Source: PALSA-1353 sp050012375
Lineage (GTDB): Bacteria; Planctomycetota; Phycisphaerae; Tepidisphaerales; Tepidisphaeraceae
DNA length: 64,000 nucleotides
Direction: 5' to 3'
Assembly (NCBI GenBank): GCA_050012375.1
Contig: JBEKHH010000007.1
Location: forward strand, 1-64,000
Positions within the stretch are counted from its first letter, which is position 1; the number at the start of each line of letters is the position of its first letter. Shown piece after piece: positions 56,919 to 64,000 of the stretch. Under the pieces are notes generated by a model. It saw only the letters and a list, made by a program, of their open reading frames with translations. It ran no database searches and had not been told where the DNA came from. Both the position numbers and the translations under genes were made by a program.

Positions 56919-59801
56919 ATGACCTTTATACCACGCCCCTTCTTGCGCATCCGACGGTTTTCAAGTACGCTGCTCGCCGCTGGAGCTCTGTTGTTGGGAA
57001 TGACATCCTGCGCCCCGAGCGGCGCAGGCGGATCGAGAGACACAATGATGAACCGGTTTTCGCTGGATGACGACGGCGTTGTAATTTCAGTGGACGGGAA
57101 ATGGTTGAGACTCCAGGTCGTGTCCGATGACATCATTCGGGTCACTTTTTCAAGCGATCGGCAGTTCTTCGCTCGGCCCAGTCTTGATGTCCTGCGCCCG
57201 CGCAGCCTCCGCCCCAGCGTCCAATCCACCTCCGACGAACTGGTCCTCTCAACGGCGAAGCTGAGAGCGAAAGTCAACTTCGCCAGCGGCAACATCACTT
57301 TCACCGATGCCCAGGGCAAAGTTCTACTGGCCGAAAAGGCGCGGGACCTTGCCGCCGCCAACGTCCAGGGCCAGGACACCTTCCACGTGCAACAGCAATG
57401 GCAACCCCTCGCTGATGAATCCCTTTACGGACTCGGCGAAAACCAACTCGGCCTGACCGACATCAAAGGTTACGATCTGGACCTCTGGCAACATAACGGG
57501 ACGATCATCGTTCCCCTGCTGGTCTCCAGCCGGGGTTACGGTATTTTCTGGGACAATCCGTCCTTCACGCGCTTCGGCGATCTTCGGCCGTTTTCGCCCA
57601 TGCCCGCCCAATGCCTGCTTGATGCCAACGGAAAACCCGGCGCGCTTACCGCCTCCTACTTCTCCGATTCCGGATTTCAGGATCAATTGCTGACGCGGCC
57701 GGAGACTCGTGTTTATGTCGAACGGCATCGGCCATCCGATCCTCCCGCCACCCATCCGGATATGCCGCTAAGACGCCTGCCGCCCGATCAGGGCAGCATC
57801 CGCTGGGAAGGCAGCATCCTTCCCACGGTCACCGGCGATTATCAGTTTCAGGCGTTCTCCGATGGCGAGATCAAGGTGTGGATCGACGGACAACTGGTCA
57901 TGAACCACTGGCGGCAAAGTTGGCTGCCCTGGAAAGACCTCGCAAGAGTTCACCTCCAGGCCAACCGCCCATGCCCGATCAAGGTTGAGTGGTCACGGCA
58001 ACACGGCACGACCATCGACCTTCGGTGGAAGCCTCCGGCTCCCGAGGCCGGCGGCGGGACCTCGCTCTGGTCGGAAGTCGGCGAGGGCGTCGATTATTAT
58101 TTCCTCAATGGTCCCCGCATCGATGATGTCGTATCCGGCTATCGGCAACTGACCGGCCGCGCGCCAATGATGCCCCTCTGGATATTCGGACTCTGGCAAT
58201 CGCGCCAGCGCTACGAAACCGCCGATGCCAGTCTTGACGTCATCGACGGGTTTCGTTCCCGCCATATTCCATTCGACAACATCGTGCAGGACTGGCGATA
58301 TTGGCGGGAAGGCGAGTGGGGCTCGCATCAGTTTGATCCGGAAAGATTCCCCGACCCCGACGGATGGATCAAAGCCATCCATCAGAAGCACGCCCGGCTC
58401 ATGATTTCCGTCTGGGGAAAGTTCAATCCCGACACGGAAAATTTCCGCGAGATGCAATCGCAAGGGTTTCTCTATCCCCTCAAGCAGGACGTGAGAGACT
58501 GGCTCGGCTCCAGCTACACCTTCTTCGACGCGTTCAACCCCAAAGCCCGGCAGCTTTTCTGGCAGCAGATGAAATCCGCCCTATTCGACAAGGGGGCCGA
58601 TGCCTGGTGGCTCGACGCCACCGAGCCCGACCTGCTGCCGCAGCCGACTCTCGACGGCCAGCGATCGCACATGAATCCGACCTTCCTCGGCCCCGGTTCG
58701 CGCGTGCTCAACGCCTATTCGCTCATGGAATGTGAAGCCGTCTACGACGGACAGCGCGCCGCCAGCCCCAATCAGCGCGTCTTCATCCTCACGCGCTCCG
58801 GATTTGCCGGCCAGCAGCGATACGCCGCGGCGAGTTGGTCCGGCGACACCAGCTCCAATTGGACCGCCATGCAAAAACAAATTCCCGCCGGCATCGGATT
58901 TTGCATTTCCGGCGTGCCGTATTGGACGATGGACGTCGGCGGCTTTTCGGTTGAGGATCGATTCAGCGATCCCGATCCCGCGCCCGAGGACTGGGAAGAA
59001 TGGTGCGAACTGGCTACGCGATGGTTCGAATTCGGCGCCTTCTGTCCCATGCTGCGCGTCCACGGCGAATTTCCCTATCGCGAGATGTGGGAATTCGGCG
59101 GAGATTCCAGCCCGGCGTTCGCCGCTCAACTCAAGTTCGATCGCCTGCGCTATCGCCTGCTTCCCTACATCTATTCCCTGGCCGGCTCCGTCACCCTGCA
59201 CAATGACACGATGATGCGCGGCCTGGTGATGGATTTCCCCGACGACGCCGCGGCCCGAAAGATCACCGACCAATTCATGTTTGGCCCGGCCCTGCTCGTC
59301 AACCCCGTGACCGCATACCGCGCCCGCAGCCGCCAGGTTTATCTGCCCAGTGGAACATCCTGGTACGATTTCTGGTCCGGCGCCAACCTGGACGGCGGCC
59401 AGACCGTCAATGCCGATGCCCCTTATGATTCCATTCCGCTGTACGTTCGCGCCGGCTCGATCATCCCCATCGGCCCTGAAATCCAATACACCGCAGAAAA
59501 ACCGGCCGACCCGATCACGCTATATGTTTACGAGGGCGCCGACGCGGACTTCACTCTTTATGAGGACGACGGCCTCACCTATGCCTGCGAGAAGGGCGAA
59601 TTCTCGGTGATTCCAATCCACTGGAACGACGCGGACAAGAAACTGACCATCGGCAAACGGCAGGGATCGTTCGCGGGCATGCTCGCGACGCGGACGTTCA
59701 ACGTCGTTTTGGTTTCCACGCAGAAGCCGACAGGCTTCAGCTTCTCGCCATCGCCGCAGAAAACCGCGCGTTACGCCGGCCAGGCGATCGACATCCGCTG
59801 A
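56919..59801 (+). CDS. GH31 alpha-xylosidase-like lipoprotein with PA14 insert
   Basis: The protein has 960 residues. The lipobox LLGMTSC near residue 30 anchors it to a membrane. The N-terminal GH31 sandwich (ESLYGLGENQLGLTDIKGYD) is interrupted by a PA14-like domain at about 265-375 (GSIRWEGSILPTVTGDYQFQ, DGEIKVWIDGQLVMNHW). The barrel carries the nucleophile Asp566 in DAWWLDATEPD and the acid/base Asp643 in WSGDTSSNW. Bacterial alpha-xylosidases of this shape remove xylose from xyloglucan oligosaccharides. It is divergent from the GH74 genes. Confidence 0.88.
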   Translation: MTFIPRPFLRIRRFSSTLLAAGALLLGMTSCAPSGAGGSRDTMMNRFSLDDDGVVISVDGKWLRLQVVSDDIIRVTFSSDRQFFARPSLDVLRPRSLRPSVQSTSDELVLSTAKLRAKVNFASGNITFTDAQGKVLLAEKARDLAAANVQGQDTFHVQQQWQPLADESLYGLGENQLGLTDIKGYDLDLWQHNGTIIVPLLVSSRGYGIFWDNPSFTRFGDLRPFSPMPAQCLLDANGKPGALTASYFSDSGFQDQLLTRPETRVYVERHRPSDPPATHPDMPLRRLPPDQGSIRWEGSILPTVTGDYQFQAFSDGEIKVWIDGQLVMNHWRQSWLPWKDLARVHLQANRPCPIKVEWSRQHGTTIDLRWKPPAPEAGGGTSLWSEVGEGVDYYFLNGPRIDDVVSGYRQLTGRAPMMPLWIFGLWQSRQRYETADASLDVIDGFRSRHIPFDNIVQDWRYWREGEWGSHQFDPERFPDPDGWIKAIHQKHARLMISVWGKFNPDTENFREMQSQGFLYPLKQDVRDWLGSSYTFFDAFNPKARQLFWQQMKSALFDKGADAWWLDATEPDLLPQPTLDGQRSHMNPTFLGPGSRVLNAYSLMECEAVYDGQRAASPNQRVFILTRSGFAGQQRYAAASWSGDTSSNWTAMQKQIPAGIGFCISGVPYWTMDVGGFSVEDRFSDPDPAPEDWEEWCELATRWFEFGAFCPMLRVHGEFPYREMWEFGGDSSPAFAAQLKFDRLRYRLLPYIYSLAGSVTLHNDTMMRGLVMDFPDDAAARKITDQFMFGPALLVNPVTAYRARSRQVYLPSGTSWYDFWSGANLDGGQTVNADAPYDSIPLYVRAGSIIPIGPEIQYTAEKPADPITLYVYEGADADFTLYEDDGLTYACEKGEFSVIPIHWNDADKKLTIGKRQGSFAGMLATRTFNVVLVSTQKPTGFSFSPSPQKTARYAGQAIDIR

Positions 59802-59813
59802 GACGGCGAAGCG

Positions 59814-60731
59814 TTATTCCGCGGTATCCGACGGCGGCGGCAGGAGGCTGTCGATGTCTCCGGCGTCGGCAGAGCCCTCAAAATCCATCAGGAAATGAAT
59901 GCTTTTCATTCGCTTTTCTCCGATGCGGCGGCGCAAAAGCCCGCGCGCCCGCCGCACGCTCGTTCGCCGCGACACGTGGATCAGCACGATGTCCCGATTC
60001 TTCAGCCGGTCGATCGCTTCAATGAATGAATCCAAGTGCAAATGCCGCCCGACCTTCGCCTTCTGCTTGTGATCCGCGTCGAAAAACGTGCATTCGGTAA
60101 TCAGCACCTCCGCCCCCTGCACATCCGGATGGTCGAAAACTTCTCCCATCGTCGTGTCGCCCAGGTACGCCACCAGCGGAACTTCCACGCGATATTGAAT
60201 CTCCACGCCCCGGTTTTTCATCGCCACCAGTTCGGGACCTGCCAGGCCCATGTACTGCGGCAGCAGCTTTTCCCGAACGCTGACCAGTGAGTATCCGAGG
60301 CTCGGGCCGCCGTGATGCGTGGCGAAGCAGCGGATGATAAAATCGCGCCGGACCTCGTGCACGTCGCCCGGCGAAAGCCCGATGAGCGTGTAGGGGGTCG
60401 CCTGCCGCTCCACGTCCCGCCAGCAGCGCAGCACCGCATCCACCGGCCCCTCGAGTTCGCGCGGCAGCAGGATCGTGCCCGGCTTCATTCCCTGAAACGA
60501 GCGCTGCGAAAGGTAGTAGGGGAGTCCCGCGATGTGATCCATGTGCCCATGCGTCACGCACACGATGTCGCTCGTCAGCGCGAAGTAGGGCGATCGGCCG
60601 ATGTCGAAGCAAACGTTCAACTCCGGTATCTGCACCAGCGTCTCTTCGCCGGCCACGCTGTAGCCCACGACGTGGATTTGTCCCAGCGGGAGCCTGGCGA
60701 ATTTCTGGACGAGAAATGATTTATCCGTCAT
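59814..60731 (-). CDS. Metallo-beta-lactamase-fold hydrolase (RNase Z-like)
   Basis: The protein has 305 residues from 60731. The metal-binding motif is THGHMDHIAGLPYY. Further ligands lie in CFATHHGGPSLGY, YLGDTTMGE and TECTFFDADH, and GRHLHLDSF completes the set. The pattern resembles RNase Z or related nucleases of the fold, but the flexible exosite arm is not evident. The substrate could be RNA or a small phosphodiester. It lies 23 bp downstream of the CYTH gene, so co-transcription is likely. Confidence 0.75.
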   Translation of the reverse strand: MTDKSFLVQKFARLPLGQIHVVGYSVAGEETLVQIPELNVCFDIGRSPYFALTSDIVCVTHGHMDHIAGLPYYLSQRSFQGMKPGTILLPRELEGPVDAVLRCWRDVERQATPYTLIGLSPGDVHEVRRDFIIRCFATHHGGPSLGYSLVSVREKLLPQYMGLAGPELVAMKNRGVEIQYRVEVPLVAYLGDTTMGEVFDHPDVQGAEVLITECTFFDADHKQKAKVGRHLHLDSFIEAIDRLKNRDIVLIHVSRRTSVRRARGLLRRRIGEKRMKSIHFLMDFEGSADAGDIDSLLPPPSDTAE

Positions 60732-60754
60732 ACCACACGCATCGTCGTTCGCCT

Positions 60755-61315
60755 TCAAAACCTGATTTGACGGTCCTTGATCTGGTGCTCCTCAAGATAT
60801 CTCGCCAACATGGAAATATAGCCCGTTTTTATCACCGGCAGGTTCTCCAGCCCCAGCCGGCGCCGCACCGCATCCACGACGCTTGCGCCGGGGCCTTCGA
60901 TTTCCACGTATGCGCCCAGGTACGGCAATTCGTCCAGATCCACTTCGCACTCTCCCAGCTTCCACGATTCGCGGCGCTTCTCGAACGACAGCGTAAGGTG
61001 ATATCCCAGGTTCTCAAATAGCCTGCCCACGGCCTGAGGGTCGTCGGCCGAAAACTCCGTCTCCTCGCGCATCTTGAATTGGCCCTGCTGAATGGGGCCT
61101 TTCAGGGTGATGAGGCATTTGCTTTTGCCGCTTTCATCCACCGCCACGCGAATTCGCAAACCCTTGTCGGCTGATTGAAGGGACCGCGCGGGCGTGTCGA
61201 AAAAGCTATTGGTCTCCAGGTCCTTTCCGCGCCGCTGCGCCCCGGCCGCCTCGAGCTTTTGTCGAACCGCCGACAGGTCCGGCACTTTTATTTTCGCTTC
61301 AATTTCGGTGCTCAT
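60755..61315 (-). CDS. CYTH-domain protein (class IV adenylate cyclase-like)
   Basis: The protein has 186 residues. The N-terminal EIEAKIKV is the ExExK signature of CYTH triphosphate-tunnel enzymes. Further charged strands follow: GLRIRVAVDESGKSKCLITLKG, REETEFSADD, ECEVDLDELPYLGAYVEIEG. The family includes CyaB cyclases, thiamine triphosphatases and inorganic triphosphatases, which sequence alone cannot separate. The metallo-beta-lactamase gene follows. Confidence 0.82.
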   Translation of the reverse strand: MSTEIEAKIKVPDLSAVRQKLEAAGAQRRGKDLETNSFFDTPARSLQSADKGLRIRVAVDESGKSKCLITLKGPIQQGQFKMREETEFSADDPQAVGRLFENLGYHLTLSFEKRRESWKLGECEVDLDELPYLGAYVEIEGPGASVVDAVRRRLGLENLPVIKTGYISMLARYLEEHQIKDRQIRF

Positions 61316-61330
61316 GCGGTCGTTTCCATC

Positions 61331-61592
61331 GCAATTTTCCCTCTCCCCGCAGTACCGGCAACGTTTTTGATCTTTCGCGTAAGCTCTTTAATTTCAAAGT
61401 CAGATTGAACCGCAGAGCACGCTGAGGCCGCGGAGACGGACGCAGAGAAGAGCGCGCCTGAAGGTCTTCTCCGCGTTTGTCTCTGCGATCTCTGTGTGCT
61501 CTGCGGTTCAATTTCAACCTGGAAAAGCCGAAGAATTATGGATTTACAATAAAGACTGAAAATGTTGCCGGAGTACCGGGGAGAGGGGAAAG
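61331..61592. repeat. Nested inverted repeat (GAACCGCAGAG family)
   Basis: The outer arms (about 61331-61364 and 61557-61592) pair CCCTCTCCCCGCAGTACCGG with a near-complement. The inner arms (about 61407-61455 and 61465-61517) pair ATTGAACCGCAGAGCACGC with its near-complement. The structure fills the gap between the 5' side of the CYTH gene and the 3' end of leuS. Its size and nested arms resemble a small non-coding mobile repeat. Confidence 0.65.
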
Positions 61593-61633
61593 AGCCGAGT
61601 GATAACAATAAAAGCTGGATCATCCCTGCGCTC

Positions 61634-64000
61634 TCATTTCACCACAAAGCTCACCAGCTTCTTCGGCACGTAAATCCGCTTGACAAGAGTCTTACCCTCC
61701 AGCCATGGCTTGACGCTGGCTACGCCTTGCGCAGCTTCGAGCACCTGTTCCTCGGCGGCATCCGCCGGAACTATGACGGTGCCGCGCAGTTTGCCGTTCA
61801 CCTGCACCGCCAACTCCAGCGTGGATTCCACCAGCTTGGCCGGATCATATTTCGGCCATGGATGGCGCGCCAGGCTGGCATCGTGGCCGAGGCGGCTCCA
61901 AATCTCCTCGGCGAGATGCGGCGCCAGCGGAGCCAGCAGCAGCGTGAAAGTTTCCGCCAGTTCCCTCGGCGTCCCGGCGCCAAGCCGCCCGATTTCGTTA
62001 TTCAATTTGATCAGCTCCGCGATGGCCGTGTTGAAACGGAGCGATTCGATGTCCTCGGCGACTTTCTTGATCGCGCGGTGCATTTGCCGATCGAGCTCGT
62101 CGGGAATCTTGTCATTGGTGATGTTCGCCGGTTTGCCGGCTTCGTCGTCTCCGACCAGATTGCGATAAACGCCGCTGAGAAACCGCGACATTCCGACGAT
62201 GTCGCGCGTGTTCCACGGCTTCTGCGCCTCCAGCGGTCCCATGTACATCTCGTACAGCCGGAACGTATCCGCTCCGGAGTCGCCCACGACCTCGTCGGGA
62301 GTGACGACATTTCCGCGGCTCTTGCTCATCTTGTAGCTGCGCGAATCGACTCGAATGCCGGGATCGGATTTTCTAACCCAACCGTCCTTGGTTCGTTCGA
62401 CCTCCGCCTCCTCGATCCGGCGCGGGAAAACTTTTTCCCCGGTGGATTTGATCTTGGCCTCGGCTGTGTCGCTGGCGGCGTCGTACGCCATTTCCACATC
62501 CGCGGCGCTGACCGGCTGTTTGTCGGCGGTCTCGAACAGGGTGTACTCCGGCTCGCCTAAAATCGTTCCCTGGTTCACCAGCCTGCGAAATGGCTCCGGC
62601 GTCGAGACGTGGCCCAGATCGTAAAGCACCTTGTGCCAGAACCGCGCGTAAAGCAGATGCAGCACCGCATGCTCCGCGCCACCAACGTACAGGTCCACCG
62701 GCATCCAGTACCGCTCCTTCGCCGGATCGACGAACCGCTTCGCATTGTGCGGATCGATATACCGCAGGTAATACCAGCAACTCCCCGCCCATTGCGGCAT
62801 CGTGTTGGTTTCGCGCACGGCCGGCCGGCCATCCACGATGACCTTGATCCAATCCCTGGCTTTACTGAGCGGCGGCTCCAGCGTGCCGGTGGGGCGGAAG
62901 TCCGACATCTCCGGCAAGGTTACCGGAAGCTGATCCTCCGGCACCGCCAGCGGATTGCCCAACTCATCCAGAATGATCGGAAACGGCTCGCCCCAATAGC
63001 GCTGCCGGCTGAAAATCCAGTCCCGCAGCTTGTATTTCACCGAACGCCTGCCGGTCCCTTCGGCGGTCAAAACCTTCGTCATGCGCTCCTGGGCCTCGGG
63101 CGTCGCAAGACCTTCTATCGCCAGGCTGTTCACCGCGATGCCTGGTTCCTCCAGCGCCCGACCGGCGGGGGGGGGCGAACCATCCGCGGGCTTCACCACC
63201 GTCCTGATCGGCAGCTTGAATTTCGTGGCGAATTCAAAGTCCCGCTGATCGTGCGCCGGCACCGCCATGATCGCCCCCGTCCCGTAGCCCATCAGCACAT
63301 AATCCGCGATCCAGATCGGAATCTTCTCATCGTTGACCGGGTTGATCGCATATGCCCCGGTGAACACGCCGGTCTTGTCCTTGGTCTCGGCCAACCGCTC
63401 GCGCTCCGAGCGAGTGGCGACGGCCTGGCAATACGCTTCAACGGCCCGGCGGTTCTCCGGCGAAGTGATGCGCCCAACCAGCTCATGCTCCGGCGACAGA
63501 ACCATGTACGTCGCGCCATAGAGCGTGTCCGGCCGAGTCGTGTACACCGTGACGCTGAGTTCCTCGTCTTCCGCGGCCCCGGCGGGGGGGATGCTTGATG
63601 GATCGATCTCGAATTCCACCTCCGCGCCGATGCTTTTGCCGATCCAGTTTCGCTGCATCTCTTTCAGCGATTCCGGCCAATGCAATGTCTGCAAATCGTC
63701 CAGCAGCCGATCCGCATACGCGCTGATGCGCAGCACCCATTGCCGCATCGGCTGTCTGACCACGGGGAATCCGCCCACTTCGCTCTTGCCGTCGATGACC
63801 TCCTCATTGGCCAGCACCGTGCCCAGGCCCGGGCACCAGTTCACCGCCGCGTCGTCCATGTACGCCAGACGCTGGCCGTCGATCACCTCGCGCTGCTCGC
63901 TTTCATCGAGTTCGCGCCAAAGCCGTTCGATCCGCATCTCCCCCATGAGCGCTTCCATCCCCTCCTGCGTCGGGTTGAGATGCACCGACCCATCCGGCCC
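61634..64000 (-). CDS. leuS: Leucyl-tRNA synthetase (5' end outside the window)
   Basis: The visible part has about 789 residues and is open to the right edge, so the N-terminal HIGH motif lies outside. The tail of the catalytic domain (RLAYMDDAAVNWCPGLGTVL), the editing domain (TTRPDTLYGATYMVLSPEHE, GTGAIMAVPAHDQRDFEFA) and the KMSKS signature (SYKMSKSRGNVVTPDEV) are all present. The anticodon-binding domain and C-terminal part (VNGKLRGTVIVPADA) complete it. The enzyme charges tRNA-Leu and proofreads it in the editing site. Confidence 0.95.
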   Translation of the reverse strand, partial: GPDGSVHLNPTQEGMEALMGEMRIERLWRELDESEQREVIDGQRLAYMDDAAVNWCPGLGTVLANEEVIDGKSEVGGFPVVRQPMRQWVLRISAYADRLLDDLQTLHWPESLKEMQRNWIGKSIGAEVEFEIDPSSIPPAGAAEDEELSVTVYTTRPDTLYGATYMVLSPEHELVGRITSPENRRAVEAYCQAVATRSERERLAETKDKTGVFTGAYAINPVNDEKIPIWIADYVLMGYGTGAIMAVPAHDQRDFEFATKFKLPIRTVVKPADGSPPPAGRALEEPGIAVNSLAIEGLATPEAQERMTKVLTAEGTGRRSVKYKLRDWIFSRQRYWGEPFPIILDELGNPLAVPEDQLPVTLPEMSDFRPTGTLEPPLSKARDWIKVIVDGRPAVRETNTMPQWAGSCWYYLRYIDPHNAKRFVDPAKERYWMPVDLYVGGAEHAVLHLLYARFWHKVLYDLGHVSTPEPFRRLVNQGTILGEPEYTLFETADKQPVSAADVEMAYDAASDTAEAKIKSTGEKVFPRRIEEAEVERTKDGWVRKSDPGIRVDSRSYKMSKSRGNVVTPDEVVGDSGADTFRLYEMYMGPLEAQKPWNTRDIVGMSRFLSGVYRNLVGDDEAGKPANITNDKIPDELDRQMHRAIKKVAEDIESLRFNTAIAELIKLNNEIGRLGAGTPRELAETFTLLLAPLAPHLAEEIWSRLGHDASLARHPWPKYDPAKLVESTLELAVQVNGKLRGTVIVPADAAEEQVLEAAQGVASVKPWLEGKTLVKRIYVPKKLVSFVVK

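Overview
The window looks like a chromosomal segment of a GC-rich planctomycete, most likely of the Phycisphaerae type. The evidence is: large secreted proteins opening with an ERRxLLS-type motif and closing with paired dockerin-like GDF..L...LG segments; a PEP-CTERM protein; a pseudopilin with a C-terminal LDGHV motif; an ECF sigma factor fused to a membrane domain; and planctomycete-style tyrosine recombinase C-termini. The genus is inference only.

Layout. (1) 1-16.2 kb, core genome: a TPR/O-GlcNAc-transferase-like protein, a DUF481 outer-membrane protein, ribosomal protein bL34 (rpmH), a secreted beta-propeller protein, an S55 (SpoIVB-like) peptidase, RNase III, PyrE, a TolB-N-like protein, an MTH1187-type thiamine-binding protein, a LuxR-type regulator, a membrane-anchored sigma factor and a PBP4-type carboxypeptidase. 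Several intergenic gaps carry long inverted repeats. (2) 16.7-33.06 kb, a tRNA-Arg(CCG) integration hotspot holding two related elements in tandem. The right one (element B, 19120-33009) looks intact. It carries a tyrosine integrase, AlpA-type regulator, MobF relaxase, Rep, ParA and ribbon-helix-helix partition genes, serine resolvase, VapBC-like toxin-antitoxin, two paralogous PD-(D/E)XK proteins, a WGR-like protein, and a three-gene cassette (pentapeptide-repeat channel-like protein, MNT-type nucleotidyltransferase, small helical protein). It has no coupling protein or type IV secretion genes, so it is best read as an integrative mobilizable element. The left one (element A, about 16.69-19.14 kb) is a decayed relative with the same gene order but different cargo. 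(3) 33.5-59.8 kb, a secreted polysaccharide-degradation locus: a beta-helix protein, three GH74 xyloglucanase-like proteins, a GH2 enzyme, a GH31 alpha-xylosidase-like lipoprotein, a LacI-type regulator, a pseudopilin and surface proteins. This set fits xyloglucan breakdown. A shared LacI-type operator overlaps the -35 boxes of two GH74 genes and also lies in front of the lacI-type gene. (4) 59.8-64 kb: a metallo-beta-lactamase-fold protein, a CYTH-domain protein and leuS, which runs off the right edge.

How the parts work together. The GH74 enzymes would cut the xyloglucan backbone, and GH31 and GH2 would trim the xylose and galactose side chains, under control of the LacI-type regulator. In element B the integrase reading frame ends on a stop codon supplied by the tRNA gene. 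In the excised circle the same frame would run about 75 codons further, into sequence now stranded at the other end of the element. Integration therefore appears to change the integrase C-terminus. Comparing A with B reveals a modular element whose cargo slot and toxin-antitoxin slot have been swapped.
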